From positions 310,001 through 374,000 of the forward strand of contig NZ_MKJU01000022.1 of NCBI RefSeq assembly GCF_001854605.1: a stretch of 64,000 nucleotides of DNA. The letters run 5' to 3'. This stretch comes from Pseudoalteromonas amylolytica (GTDB lineage: Bacteria; Pseudomonadota; Gammaproteobacteria; Enterobacterales; Alteromonadaceae). Every line of letters starts with the position of its first letter. Within the stretch, counting starts at the first letter, position 1. Below, one piece after another: positions 9,525 through 18,460 of this stretch. A program made the translations under genes and the position numbers. Below the pieces are notes generated by a model. It was not told the origin of the DNA, did no database searches, and was given only the letters and a program-made list of their open reading frames with translations.

Positions 9525-9824
9525 ATGTCTGGATTTTGGAATTACCGAGTGATTTTTTGTGAAGCGACTAAAGATGAGCAAGCGCTTTATCAAATTCATG
9601 AGGTTGAATATAACTTAAACGGAAAAGTTACAAACTGGTCAGAAACCGGTGCTGCGCCATTTGGTCGTAGCATCGAAGAGTTACAGGCCGATACAGAACG
9701 CTTAAAGTCAGCGTTTGATAAGCCCGTGTTAAAAGTAGTCAGAAAGCCTAGAGGCTATGAGTTAGTTGAAGTGGAAAGTGGATTAGAAGCCAGTGCAGAG
9801 CCGCCAGCAGGGTTAAGCGAATAA
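9525..9824 (+). CDS. Conserved hypothetical protein, about 99 aa
   Basis: A small soluble protein starting MSGFWNYRVI. It has the pattern of a short alpha/beta domain: FWNYRVIF, then YQIHEVEYN, then an acidic helical segment RSIEELQADTERLKSAF, and a Pro/Ala-rich tail. The longer frame begins at TTG 9453, inside the preceding terminator, so the ATG at 9525 behind GAAGAGAAAG is preferred; ATG 9522 is the alternative. The HAD-family gene follows 21 bp downstream, suggesting an operon. I do not recognise a function. Confidence 0.7.
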   Translation: MSGFWNYRVIFCEATKDEQALYQIHEVEYNLNGKVTNWSETGAAPFGRSIEELQADTERLKSAFDKPVLKVVRKPRGYELVEVESGLEASAEPPAGLSE

Positions 9825-9845
9825 AGCCCTAATCAAAAGGAGCGA

Positions 9846-10502
9846 ATGATGAGTTTACAGGCCATTTTATTTGATTTCGATGGAACCTTAGTGGATTCGG
9901 AAGCGCTCCACTATCAAAGCTGGATGCGTGTGCTAGAGCCTTGGCGGGTAAGCTATGATGAACTATCATTTTGCTCAGAGTTTTCAGGTGTACCCACACT
10001 TCAGGCTGCTGACACGCTCAATCAACGCCATGGGCTTAGTGTTCACGCAGAAGCTTTAACATATCAGAAGAATCAGTTCTTCGTTGAAGTTGCACGAACT
10101 GTGCAACCTAAACTGATGCCATATGCACAAGAGGTTTTACATCAAGCGAGTGAACACTTTACCTTAGCGTTGGTAACTGGCAGCACTCGTGCTGAAGCGT
10201 TGCCAGTGTTAGAGTTTTATAAGCTTGATCGGCTCTTTAAATATTTTATCTGTAAAGACGATGTGGTGCATGCTAAACCTCACCCAGAACCATATTGTAA
10301 GGCGCTTATACAGCTTTCACTAAAAGCCAATCAAGCTGTTGCAATTGAAGACACTTATACAGGTTTGAGTTCCGCGCGCGGAGCAGGTTTAAGAACTATT
10401 GTGGTGCCGAACCATCACTCGAAGCAGCAAGATTTTTCTCGCGCAAGCTTTCAAGCCGACAATTTACAAGTTGCTTGGAGGCAAGTACTACAACTGGCAT
10501 AA
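9846..10502 (+). CDS. HAD superfamily hydrolase (beta-phosphoglucomutase/phosphatase-like)
   Basis: A phosphatase or phosphomutase of 218 aa with all four HAD motifs: motif I DFDGTLVDSE near the N-terminus, motif II LVTGST, motif III with lysine in HAKPHPEPY, and motif IV IEDTYTG. The helical cap between motifs I and II (about residues 20-85) marks it as a C1-cap member related to beta-phosphoglucomutase and YqaB. The substrate cannot be read from sequence. An AAGGAG site lies just upstream; two ATGs are in tandem, and the second at 9849 is slightly better spaced. Confidence 0.85.
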   Translation: MMSLQAILFDFDGTLVDSEALHYQSWMRVLEPWRVSYDELSFCSEFSGVPTLQAADTLNQRHGLSVHAEALTYQKNQFFVEVARTVQPKLMPYAQEVLHQASEHFTLALVTGSTRAEALPVLEFYKLDRLFKYFICKDDVVHAKPHPEPYCKALIQLSLKANQAVAIEDTYTGLSSARGAGLRTIVVPNHHSKQQDFSRASFQADNLQVAWRQVLQLA

Positions 10503-10556
10503 TGGCATAGTTATACTAAAGTTATAGGCTCATTACCTAGTGCAAGGAGCCTTTTA

Positions 10557-11393
10557 ATGAAAGTATGGATACTATTATTGATAAGCCATCTGTGTATTCT
10601 ATCCACGAGTAAAGCACATAGCCCACCCAGCGTAGAGTTAGCAAATACCTATCATGAGAGCACGCCTATTGCTCACTATTTAGTGAGCGAAAAGTTCGAT
10701 GGTGTACGGGCCATTTGGAACGGTTCTGAGTTGTTAACTCGGGGTGGGTTTCGCATTAATGCACCGAAGTGGTTCACTCAACCGCTTGGCAGTATGTCTC
10801 TTGATGGTGAGCTTTGGTCAGGATATCAAGCGTTTGCATTTGTAAGCGCCTTAGTTCGTAGCAAACAAGGTTCGGATGAAGATTGGCAAAAAGTGCGTTA
10901 CTTAGTATTTGATGCACCACACCCCAGCATGCCCTTTGTTAAACGTTATCAACGTTACCAAGATGAGTTAAATCGTATCTCTGCTGCCCACCTGCAAGCC
11001 ATCAAGCAGTATGACTTTACAAGTAACAAAGAACTGAATGGCTATTATCACAAAGTATTGGCCCGCGGTGGAGAGGGAGTGATGTTACACCGAAAAGGTG
11101 CCGTACACCGAGCGGGTAGATCTGATAATGTGCTCAAATACAAACCCTATATTGATGCTGAAGCTATTGTTATTGGTTACACACCAGGAAAGGGGAAGTA
11201 CCTAGGGATGGTTGGGGCGCTCAAAGTCCGCAATACACAAGGCATTGAGTTTAAAGTCGGGTCGGGGCTCAGTGATAAGTTACGTCGGCAGCCACCGACG
11301 ATAGGCACACAAATCACCTATCGTTATCAAGGTTTTACTAAACATGGCAAACCCCGTTTCGCGCGTTTTTTAAGAGTGAGAGAGTGGCTATGA
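10557..11393 (+). CDS. ligE: ATP-dependent DNA ligase, Lig E type, secreted
   Basis: A 278-residue minimal DNA ligase. The nucleotidyltransferase motif is SEKFDGVRA with the adenylated lysine near residue 46; motif IV region is GGEGVMLHRK and motif V is LKYKPY. A short OB domain follows, with no extra DNA-binding domain. The N-terminus MKVWILLLISHLCILSTSKA is a signal peptide, as in the Lig E group of Haemophilus, Neisseria and Vibrio relatives, so the enzyme should act in the periplasm, where a link to DNA uptake has been suggested. A strong AAGGAG site precedes the ATG. Confidence 0.88.
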   Translation: MKVWILLLISHLCILSTSKAHSPPSVELANTYHESTPIAHYLVSEKFDGVRAIWNGSELLTRGGFRINAPKWFTQPLGSMSLDGELWSGYQAFAFVSALVRSKQGSDEDWQKVRYLVFDAPHPSMPFVKRYQRYQDELNRISAAHLQAIKQYDFTSNKELNGYYHKVLARGGEGVMLHRKGAVHRAGRSDNVLKYKPYIDAEAIVIGYTPGKGKYLGMVGALKVRNTQGIEFKVGSGLSDKLRRQPPTIGTQITYRYQGFTKHGKPRFARFLRVREWL

Positions 11394-11495
11394 AGGCTAA
11401 CAGTTGAAAACTAGGTATTGGGCGTTGTCATTGAGTTGAGGTTTGATCTGCAAGTGTGTTAACCTGCGCGACCTTTTTTCGGTCGTGAGGTAAGT

Positions 11496-12860
11496 ATGAT
11501 TGTTGGATTTGACTACGGTAGCTCTAATTGTGCCGTAGGTACAATGAATGGGCAAGACGTGAGCATGCTGGAACTGGAAGCTGGACGTGCGTATCTTCCT
11601 TCAACGCTGTATGCGCAGCACAATTCTTTGGTCGTCGATTTTGTTGCAAACCAACTTGCTAATACGCCTGATGACAAAGCTTATCGCCAAGCTCGTGTGG
11701 GGATGTTGAACAGCATTCAAGCCGTACGCAAAGATTTAGACTTGCAAAGCGGTGAAACGGGCATTCAAATAGGCAGTGCTGCAATTGACGAATATATAGA
11801 CTTTCCAGAAGAAGGGTATTTTGTTAAATCACCCAAATCATTCTTTGGTGCCATAGGGCTTAAGCCACAGCAAATAGCCTTCTTTGAAGATATTGCCACA
11901 GCTATGATTATGCAGATTAAGCAACGTGCCGAGCGTCAGCTTGGTAAGGCTATAACGCATACTGTGATAGGTCGTCCGGTAAACTTTCAGGCCATAGGTG
12001 GTGAGCAAAGTAACCAGCAAGCAATCGATATTTTAACTACGGCTGCCAAACGTGCAGGATTCAAAGAGGTCGAATTTCTGTTTGAGCCGTTAGCCGCTGG
12101 AATCGATTATGAGTCAAGGCTGACACGAGACCAAAAGGTGTTGGTTGTAGATATTGGTGGTGGTACAAGTGATTGCTCTTTTGTGCAAATGGGGCCGAGC
12201 TATCGAGAGCGCACTGACCGAGAACAAGACTTCCTGTCACACACAGGTAAACGACTGGGCGGGAATGACTTGGATATAGCGATGGCCTATCATAATTTTA
12301 TGCCGTTGTGTGGGTTGGGTTCGACATTAAAGTCAGGTTTACCTATGCCAAACCAATTGTATTGGCAAGCATGTAAGATAAACGATCTTCATTTGCAAAC
12401 GGAGTTTTATGGGCAATCAAATAGGCGTGAACTTCACGCGATGCTTAGGGATGTAAATGAACCCGAAAAACTCGCGCGTTTACTTAAAATTCAACAGAAT
12501 AAGCTAGGCCATCAAGTTGTTCGTCAAGGGGAGCTGTGCAAAATAGCACTGTCCAGTGATAAAGATTATTTAGCACAACTAAACTTTGTTGAGTCTGGCT
12601 TGAATACGATGGTGACTCAGGCACAGTTACAAGACGCTGTATCGGATAGCTTGAAACAGATCTGTACTTTAGCTAAGGATGCCATCAGCAGCGCGCAAGC
12701 TCAACCGGATGTAATTTATCTGACTGGAGGCAGTGCACAATCACCGTTACTCAAATCAGCTCTACAGCAATCGCTGGGTGACATACCGATGCTAAATGGC
12801 GACAACTTTGGTAGTGTTACCGCCGGGCTAACTAAATGGGCGAGCAAAATCTTCAGTTAA
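11496..12860 (+). CDS. yegD: Hsp70-family chaperone-like ATPase YegD
   Basis: A protein of 454 aa, close to the E. coli YegD length of 450. It starts IVGFDYGSSNCAVG, the phosphate-1 motif of the actin/Hsp70 ATPase fold, and has VVDIGGGTSDCS as phosphate-2 and IYLTGGSAQSP as the adenosine motif. There is no DnaK substrate-binding domain, which is normal for YegD. The role is poorly known. A GAGGT site lies before the ATG. A small 5-bp hairpin lies just upstream of it. Confidence 0.88.
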   Translation: MIVGFDYGSSNCAVGTMNGQDVSMLELEAGRAYLPSTLYAQHNSLVVDFVANQLANTPDDKAYRQARVGMLNSIQAVRKDLDLQSGETGIQIGSAAIDEYIDFPEEGYFVKSPKSFFGAIGLKPQQIAFFEDIATAMIMQIKQRAERQLGKAITHTVIGRPVNFQAIGGEQSNQQAIDILTTAAKRAGFKEVEFLFEPLAAGIDYESRLTRDQKVLVVDIGGGTSDCSFVQMGPSYRERTDREQDFLSHTGKRLGGNDLDIAMAYHNFMPLCGLGSTLKSGLPMPNQLYWQACKINDLHLQTEFYGQSNRRELHAMLRDVNEPEKLARLLKIQQNKLGHQVVRQGELCKIALSSDKDYLAQLNFVESGLNTMVTQAQLQDAVSDSLKQICTLAKDAISSAQAQPDVIYLTGGSAQSPLLKSALQQSLGDIPMLNGDNFGSVTAGLTKWASKIFS

Positions 12861-12866
12861 GTTCAT

Positions 12867-12894
12867 TGTGAGTATCGTGTGCACGATACTCACA
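12867..12894. terminator. Long hairpin between convergent yegD and mgsA
   Basis: A perfect 13-bp stem (12867-12879 with 12882-12894) with a two-base loop fills the 36-bp gap between the two stop codons. It has no U-tract on either strand, so it may stop RNA decay or act as a weak bidirectional terminator rather than a classical intrinsic one. Confidence 0.55.
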
Positions 12895-12896
12895 GC

Positions 12897-13355
12897 TCAA
12901 TCTAGACGAGTCGCAAGGTATCCTTGGTAATCAGGCAAGTCACGGGTGATCTCATCACTGATGCTTGGTGAAGCGATCAGTAAATCTGCGGTTACTTCGT
13001 TACAGGCTACTGGAATATTCCACACCGCAGCGAGTCGCAACAGCGCTTTCACATCAGGGTCATGAGGCTGAGAAGCGAGTGGGTCCCAGAAAAATACCAA
13101 CATATGAATTTGATGTTCGGCTATTTTTGCGCCAATCTGTTGGTCGCCCCCCATGGGACCGCTAAGTAGTTTCTCTACGCTGAGCCCAGTTGCTTTTTCA
13201 ATTACATGCCCCGTGGTGCCTGTTGCAAATAGGTGATGGGTTTGCAACACGTTTTTGTGGGTGAGGCACCATGCTTTGAGGGCGGCCTTTTTGCCATCAT
13301 GGGCAACCAGAGCGATGTTCTTCTTACTTGGTAAAGTTTGTATCTTAGTTTGCAT
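12897..13355 (-). CDS. mgsA: Methylglyoxal synthase
   Basis: MgsA converts dihydroxyacetone phosphate to methylglyoxal and phosphate, a bypass when phosphorylated sugars accumulate. The family motifs are all here: ALVAHDGKK, ATGTTGHV, SGPMGGDQQIGA and FFWDPLASQPHDPDVKALLR. From ATG 13355 the protein is 152 aa, exactly the E. coli length, and the spacing to TLPSKKNIALVAHD is the same. An alternative ATG at 13367 overlaps the stop codon of the upstream LysE-family gene as ATGA, so the two genes are probably translationally coupled. Confidence 0.93.
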   Translation of the reverse strand: MQTKIQTLPSKKNIALVAHDGKKAALKAWCLTHKNVLQTHHLFATGTTGHVIEKATGLSVEKLLSGPMGGDQQIGAKIAEHQIHMLVFFWDPLASQPHDPDVKALLRLAAVWNIPVACNEVTADLLIASPSISDEITRDLPDYQGYLATRLD

Positions 13356-13363
13356 GTTTGTTC

Positions 13364-13993
13364 TCATATTATCAGGTTGACGGCCAAAGCGATGAAAATT
13401 ATTCCCGATGTTCTATCTATCCAAATGGGGGCACTAGGGTGGCGACGAAAATACCCAGCTATTTTATCGCCGCCATAAATATACGCACAGTCTATAGGAA
13501 AGGCCAAAATAGGGTACAGAAGTCCAAAGATAGCCAGTTGCAATGTTGGTGGTGACAGGCTTGGGTCAACGAACTGTGGAATAAAAGCGATGAAGAACAA
13601 AGCCACTTTGGGGTTAAGTACTTCGGTCATCATAGCTTGTAAAAACACATTACCTGGTTTTTTGGTGCTGACATGAGGCTTATCCTCACAGTCTATGCGC
13701 GCTTTTAAGGTCTCTCTAATTGTTGTAATACCAAGAAATGCTAAATAGGCTGCCCCTAAATATAACACCGCGTTATAGGCGGTCTCAGACGCCTTTAGAA
13801 TTGCAGATAGGCCAACAACTGCAAAAATGGTATGAATAACGCCACCTACAGCAAAACCTAGCGCACTTTTCATACCCGCCACACGACCATGGGTAAAGGT
13901 CTGTGCCATTAAAAATGCATTTGAGGGGCCGGGGGCGACGGCAATGATGGTACTGGCAATGACAAATGAAACGAGGGATTCAGGATTGAGCAT
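13364..13993 (-). CDS. LysE/RhtB-family amino acid exporter
   Basis: An inner-membrane protein of about 209 aa with the LysE-family N-terminal signature AVAPGPSNAFLMAQTF and about six hydrophobic helices. It exports amino acids or related metabolites; the substrate cannot be assigned. ATG 13993 is chosen because the upstream alternative is a TTG at 14017 with no ribosome binding site. The gene is upstream of and touching mgsA. No functional link between export and methylglyoxal is known to me. Confidence 0.85.
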   Translation of the reverse strand: MLNPESLVSFVIASTIIAVAPGPSNAFLMAQTFTHGRVAGMKSALGFAVGGVIHTIFAVVGLSAILKASETAYNAVLYLGAAYLAFLGITTIRETLKARIDCEDKPHVSTKKPGNVFLQAMMTEVLNPKVALFFIAFIPQFVDPSLSPPTLQLAIFGLLYPILAFPIDCAYIYGGDKIAGYFRRHPSAPIWIDRTSGIIFIALAVNLII

Positions 13994-14073
13994 CGTAAAT
14001 TGAGCAAAGTTCAACAATGCTAATTAGTCTAAGCGGTTTTGTGTAGAAAAGATACGATTAGTAGAGTGGACAG

Positions 14074-14099
14074 TAAAAAGCGGACCTAGAGGTCCGCTT
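14074..14099 (-). terminator. Intrinsic terminator of the subtilase gene
   Basis: A 9-bp stem AAGCGGACC with GGTCCGCTT and a 4-base loop is followed, on the minus strand, by a short T-run. It lies 18 bp beyond the subtilase stop codon. Confidence 0.88.
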
Positions 14100-14116
14100 A
14101 TAATTTGGTTGGATGC

Positions 14117-15949
14117 TTAGAATGCAACTGTTTGTGTGTCAGAGCATACTGTCGTGCTGCCTTGCTCACATACTTGATAAATGAAGCTGCCGCTGTTTTT
14201 ACCAATGTTGTCTGCAAAGCTATTATCGTTGCTAGTTGTTACAATCATGCTACCGTTGCGATAAATATCTACTTGGCTTGTGCTCGCACCTTGCCAGCTT
14301 AGGTCTGCATAGTTGTTACCTTTTTGCTTGTAACCAGAAACTGATAGGCTGATGCTACCATCACCTGGGTTACCGCCATTGTCACCGCCACCAGCACAAC
14401 CATTTGCTGTTAGGTAAGCATCTGCGTCAGCCGCTTTAACGATACCGTAACCGAAGTATACGTCTTTACCTGCCGCACCCGCATCAGCAGCAGTTGCTTT
14501 AAGTGCTGCACGAATTTCTTGGCCAGTACATTCTGGGTGGTTTGACCATACTAGCGCCGCTACACCAGAAACCGCTGGCGTTGCCATAGAAGTACCGCTC
14601 ATGAAGCCGTAATCGCTTGTGCCGATATCAACAGTAGCAGTGCTGCCAGCCATAAGTGTTGCACGGTCTTCAAGTGCAGCACCTACCGCAGGGATACTTG
14701 TAGAGTTAGTGTCACCTAGCGTGCCGTATAACATGCCAGCTTCGTTGTTCACGATGATTGCACCGATACCGCCTGAAGCTTCACAGTTTGCAACCTTGTC
14801 GTGGAAAGAGATGTTACCACGGTCGATTAGACAAACTTTACCAGCAGCACCTGCATCAGTCGCTTCAGCCGTACCCATGAAGAATAGGCTACCAGTGACT
14901 GTGCCAGAGTTTTCCATTGCAGAGCTTGCAACAACGTTACCGTCAACATCTAAGCTAGCAGAAGTTGCCATGCCCGCTGGGTAAGTAGAAAGTGTATCAA
15001 CACCGCCCGCTGTTACTTCAACACAGATAGTTTCATCTTCAGATGCTTTTTTACCGCGGCCGCTTAGACAGCTAGGGAACTGTGAGAAATCAGCAATTTC
15101 GTTATTCGCATCGTTTGCACCGATCATCATTACTGAAGGGTAACCTGCTGGGTATGAACGTACGTCGTTACCATCGTTACCAGCTGCTGCGATTACTAGG
15201 CCACCTGCATCGTTGAAGCTAGCAAATGCGTTTGATTCAGTGCTGTTTGAACCACCACCACCAAGACTCATGCTGATGATGTTTGCGCCAGCTTGTGAAC
15301 AAAGGTTCGCAGCGTGTGCTAGATCAGAAGAATATCCCCAACCTTCCGCGTTGAATACTTTGATGATGTGCATATCTACGCCTGGAGCCATACCAACAAC
15401 ACCAATGTTGTTGTCTGCAGCGCCGATAGTACCTGCTACGTGAGTACCGTGAGGACCACCATGATCATACCAGTTACCAGTACCTGAATCGTTGTCACCT
15501 GTGATGTTGCCCCAGATGAAGTCAGGGTTTGAGCTATCAAGACCTGAGTCGATAACACATACTTTCATGCCCGCGTTTGCGTTGAAAGTAACTTGATTTG
15601 CTTGAGACTGATAAACAGCATACGGTGTAAGCTGTTGGGTCATCGCATCACCAGCATCATCGTTATAAATAGCCATTGGCATACGTTTGAAGTCTTGCTC
15701 AACCAGTTTTACGTGTGGGTTATTTAATAAACCTTTAACTTGAGATAGGTCTTTGCCAGAAAAAGTTGCTGCGATGAATCCGTCACCATCAACGTGAAGT
15801 TGTGCACCTAACTGCTTAGCTAGCGCCTTAACAACGCCTTTATTATTATTCTCAACTTGAATGATGTAACGGTCGTCCGATGCTTGTGCGCTTGCTGCTG
15901 CACACATACCCGCAAACATTAATGCTGAAGTGAACTTGTTTAGTTTCAT
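14117..15949 (-). CDS. Secreted subtilisin-like serine protease (S8) with PA domain
   Basis: A secreted protease of 610 aa. The order is: signal peptide (MKLNKFTSALMFAGMCAAAS), inhibitor I9 propeptide (about 26-92), S8 catalytic domain with Asp134 (VIDSGLD), His167 (HGTHVAGT), oxyanion Asn258 (AAAGNDG) and Ser454 (GTSMATP), and a PA domain inserted at about 310-445 between Asn and Ser. A Gly-rich linker (about 518-530) joins an 80-residue beta-rich C-terminal domain of fibronectin III type. This is a typical extracellular protease of marine gammaproteobacteria, activated by removal of the propeptide. ATG 15949 follows an AGAGA site. It has its own terminator. Confidence 0.93.
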   Translation of the reverse strand: MKLNKFTSALMFAGMCAAASAQASDDRYIIQVENNNKGVVKALAKQLGAQLHVDGDGFIAATFSGKDLSQVKGLLNNPHVKLVEQDFKRMPMAIYNDDAGDAMTQQLTPYAVYQSQANQVTFNANAGMKVCVIDSGLDSSNPDFIWGNITGDNDSGTGNWYDHGGPHGTHVAGTIGAADNNIGVVGMAPGVDMHIIKVFNAEGWGYSSDLAHAANLCSQAGANIISMSLGGGGSNSTESNAFASFNDAGGLVIAAAGNDGNDVRSYPAGYPSVMMIGANDANNEIADFSQFPSCLSGRGKKASEDETICVEVTAGGVDTLSTYPAGMATSASLDVDGNVVASSAMENSGTVTGSLFFMGTAEATDAGAAGKVCLIDRGNISFHDKVANCEASGGIGAIIVNNEAGMLYGTLGDTNSTSIPAVGAALEDRATLMAGSTATVDIGTSDYGFMSGTSMATPAVSGVAALVWSNHPECTGQEIRAALKATAADAGAAGKDVYFGYGIVKAADADAYLTANGCAGGGDNGGNPGDGSISLSVSGYKQKGNNYADLSWQGASTSQVDIYRNGSMIVTTSNDNSFADNIGKNSGSFIYQVCEQGSTTVCSDTQTVAF

Positions 15950-16236
15950 TATTATTATCTCTAGTTCGTTAAAATGAGTGAATCGCTTGTTAAACGAGGG
16001 TGTTAATTAGTCAAATATTGTTAAATAAATAACAATTGATTAACGGGTGAACAGAGTAGATCGAAATGACCCATGGCGTAAAGAATATTTTATTGCTTTT
16101 TTTATAAAAATTTAGAGTATTAAATTATTTGTATATACTATTTTAGTCTTAGTGGAAGTCTAGCAGGTTACATGGTTTACCGTAGTAGGTACATGATTTA
16201 CAAAGGAAATGATAATTATACTTATTTATGGTGTAA

Positions 16237-16256
16237 AGTGCGGACTATACCGCACT
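16237..16256 (-). terminator. Hairpin overlapping the stop codon of the Bcr/CflA gene
   Basis: A 7-bp stem AGTGCGG with CCGCACT and a 6-base loop sits across the TAG stop codon, followed by TTT on the minus strand. It is a weak terminator or 3'-end stabiliser. The rest of the 295-bp gap to the subtilase gene is AT-rich with no gene. Confidence 0.5.
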
Positions 16257-17432
16257 GTGTAAAAATTGTTTATTTTTGCCTAATAATGCCAGTAAAAATG
16301 GGAAAGTTATAAGTAAATGTAATGCCAATTGATGTGGTGCTGTTAGGTGCAATTGTTGCGTGAGTAAAGCTAATACACCTGCGCCACTCATTTGCATAAC
16401 GCCAATTAGCGCTGAAGCAGTACCCGCTTGTTTAGCAAAACCTGATAAAGCTTTTCCTGCTGCAGAACCGAGCGAAAAAGCAAAGCCTATGGAAGCAACA
16501 TACATTGGCAGCATAAAAGCAGCTGGATGCGCGTATTGGCTTGCCCACAACATAGTAACGCCACCTAGCATGAAAAGCGTTAAGCCAACAATCAGTGCTA
16601 AGCGGCTGTGACGCTTTATAAGAATAGGGGCACAAAAGCTGGCGATGATGCTCAGTACAGCATTGCCAGTAAACCAACTGGTAAAGTCTGCTACTGAGCC
16701 ATTTAGATGGTTCATTACCCAGCCCGGCGCTGTGGTGACAAAAACTAGCATGGCGGCCATACCAAACAGGGTTATCGAGGCATTAAACATGAATTCAGAG
16801 CTTGTCACCATAGGTTTAAAGCGACGTAAGTCTAAGATATGGCCTTGATAAATACTGTCGGCAGGTTTGGTTTCTCGATAAAGATAGAGCATCAGTAACA
16901 AACCAAGCGCCGCGAATCCAGCGAGGAAAACAAAGTTACTGCGCCAGCCAAACTCTAGGGTCAGCCATGCCCCCAGTAACGGCGCAAGCGCTGGAATAAA
17001 GCAAACAATCCCATTGAGGTAGGTAATCATTTGACCACTGCCTTTGTGGCCAAAACTGTCTCTTACAATGGCGAAGGCGGCAACGAACGTAGCGCAGGCT
17101 CCAAACCCCTGCATGGCACGGGCAACCATCATCCATAGCCAGCTATCTACCAGCGACGCCAGTATTGCCCCAATAGTGAAGAGCACAATACCCGCGTTAG
17201 CAATGGGCTTTCTTCCGTATTTGTCTGCAAGTGGCCCAGCGACTAACTGACCCAGTCCAACAGTCAGCATATACACGCTGATAGTTTGCTGAATTTTTGA
17301 TTCGGCTACGTTTAGACCTTGCTGCATCGCTTGAAATGCGGGCAAGTACAAATCAATACCCAATGGGCAAAAGATGACCAGTAAAGCGAGAATAAATACT
17401 AAAGATTTGCTGATAGCTTGAGATTGCGGCAT
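16245..17432 (-). CDS. Bcr/CflA-family drug efflux transporter (MFS)
   Basis: A 12-helix major facilitator of 395 aa. It carries PLGIDLYLPAFQAM in helix 1, typical of Bcr/CflA drug:proton antiporters (DHA1 group), GPLADKYGRKP after helix 2 (MFS motif A) and QGFGACATFVAAFAIVRD around helix 4. It should expel a drug-like or small hydrophobic compound. The ATG follows AAAAGGAGTCGTC, a strong site. The gene stands alone. Confidence 0.88.
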   Translation of the reverse strand: MPQSQAISKSLVFILALLVIFCPLGIDLYLPAFQAMQQGLNVAESKIQQTISVYMLTVGLGQLVAGPLADKYGRKPIANAGIVLFTIGAILASLVDSWLWMMVARAMQGFGACATFVAAFAIVRDSFGHKGSGQMITYLNGIVCFIPALAPLLGAWLTLEFGWRSNFVFLAGFAALGLLLMLYLYRETKPADSIYQGHILDLRRFKPMVTSSEFMFNASITLFGMAAMLVFVTTAPGWVMNHLNGSVADFTSWFTGNAVLSIIASFCAPILIKRHSRLALIVGLTLFMLGGVTMLWASQYAHPAAFMLPMYVASIGFAFSLGSAAGKALSGFAKQAGTASALIGVMQMSGAGVLALLTQQLHLTAPHQLALHLLITFPFLLALLGKNKQFLHSAV

Positions 17433-17595
17433 GACGACTCCTTTTGGCCGCTATTCTAGTGTGCTCTAACAAAAAGAACAGGACAAAGCGCCGGATCCGC
17501 AAAATAAAAGTATAAATGCACGAAGTAGCATATTTTCTCAACAGGTCGGATGTGTTAATTTGATATTATTAATTCGTATTACAGAGGGATTGACC

Positions 17596-18060
17596 GTGTC
17601 GGCACCATTACTCAAAATCTATAAAAGAATGCAGTGGTTACCATTTGGCCAGTGGTTTTTTAGCAAAGCTGTTTGTAGAAAAGCACCTTATTTTGGCTCG
17701 ATTAAACCACGGATAACTAAGTTGGAACCGGGTGAGTGTTGTGCCACCATACCGAAGCGTAAAGCTGTTTTTAATCATATTGGTACTATTCATGCGATTG
17801 CGCAGTGTAATCTGGCAGAATTATGTGCTGGTGTGATGGTTGATGCCACCGTGCCTCACAAAACACACCGCTGGATCCCAAAAGGTATGACTGTGCAGTA
17901 TCTAAAAAAGGCGGAAACAGATTTAACTGCGCAAGCAAAAATTGCTTTGCCACGTCAGTGGCAAGATAAGGAAGATTTGATAGTACCCGTAGAAATCTTT
18001 GACGCCCAGGGCACTAAAGTTTTTCATGCTGATATCAACATGTATATTACTGAGCGTTAG
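17596..18060 (+). CDS. DUF4442 hotdog-fold protein, thioesterase-like
   Basis: A protein of 154 aa from a GTG start preceded by AGAGGGA. The frame extends further to TTG 17560 without a site. The sequence (FNHIGTIHAIAQCNLAELCAGV, about residues 60-80 region) is characteristic of DUF4442, a hotdog fold related to PaaI acyl-CoA thioesterases: N-H-x-G-T in place of the usual catalytic asparagine/histidine turn. A substrate is not known. Its 3' end overlaps the convergent bactofilin gene by 14 bp. Confidence 0.78.
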   Translation: MSAPLLKIYKRMQWLPFGQWFFSKAVCRKAPYFGSIKPRITKLEPGECCATIPKRKAVFNHIGTIHAIAQCNLAELCAGVMVDATVPHKTHRWIPKGMTVQYLKKAETDLTAQAKIALPRQWQDKEDLIVPVEIFDAQGTKVFHADINMYITER

Positions 18061-18460
18061 TTGTTTTATCTTTGCTTGAGGCTTTGTCTTTAAATGAAGT
18101 GATATTGGTCACTTCTGTTTTGTGAGTGAGTTTGCCTTCGATTAAAGCGCCGGCCTCTATGCTTAATGTGTCATGCATGATATCACCATGTACCTTGGCT
18201 GTTTTTTCGAGCATGACTTTATCTGCATCAATACCGCCATTAACGGTGCCTTTGATTCTTACAATGTGTGCTTTTACATTGCCTTCAATAACGCCGTGCA
18301 AGCCAATGACCAGAGTGTTGATTGCTAAATCACCAATCACTTTACCATCGACTTGTAATTCACCTTCGCACTTTATCTGGCCCTCAACGACAGTATTGGG
18401 AGAGATAATAGCGGGTAAACCTGAGGGCGCTTTGTCGCTGCCTATTAAACTACTGAACAC
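18047..18460 (-). CDS. Bactofilin (polymer-forming cytoskeletal protein)
   Basis: A 137-residue bactofilin. The centre (about 20-110) is a right-handed beta-helix with repeated hydrophobic/glycine turns: VVEGQIKCEGELQVDGKVIG, IEGNVKAHIVRIKGTVNGG, VHGDIMHDTLSIEAGA. The termini are short and disordered, with a lysine/serine tail. Bactofilins form nucleotide-independent filaments at the membrane and place cell-wall enzymes. The start is GTG behind AAGGTA. It overlaps the upstream M23 peptidase gene by 11 bp, the common bactofilin-M23 pair, so a joint role in peptidoglycan shaping is likely. Confidence 0.9.
   Translation of the reverse strand: MFSSLIGSDKAPSGLPAIISPNTVVEGQIKCEGELQVDGKVIGDLAINTLVIGLHGVIEGNVKAHIVRIKGTVNGGIDADKVMLEKTAKVHGDIMHDTLSIEAGALIEGKLTHKTEVTNITSFKDKASSKDKTTNAQ

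Noticed and set aside
11469..11485. Hairpin with a poly-T loop upstream of yegD
   Set aside because: The stem is 5 bp and the T-run is in the loop, so it is not a terminator; any role in translation is speculative.
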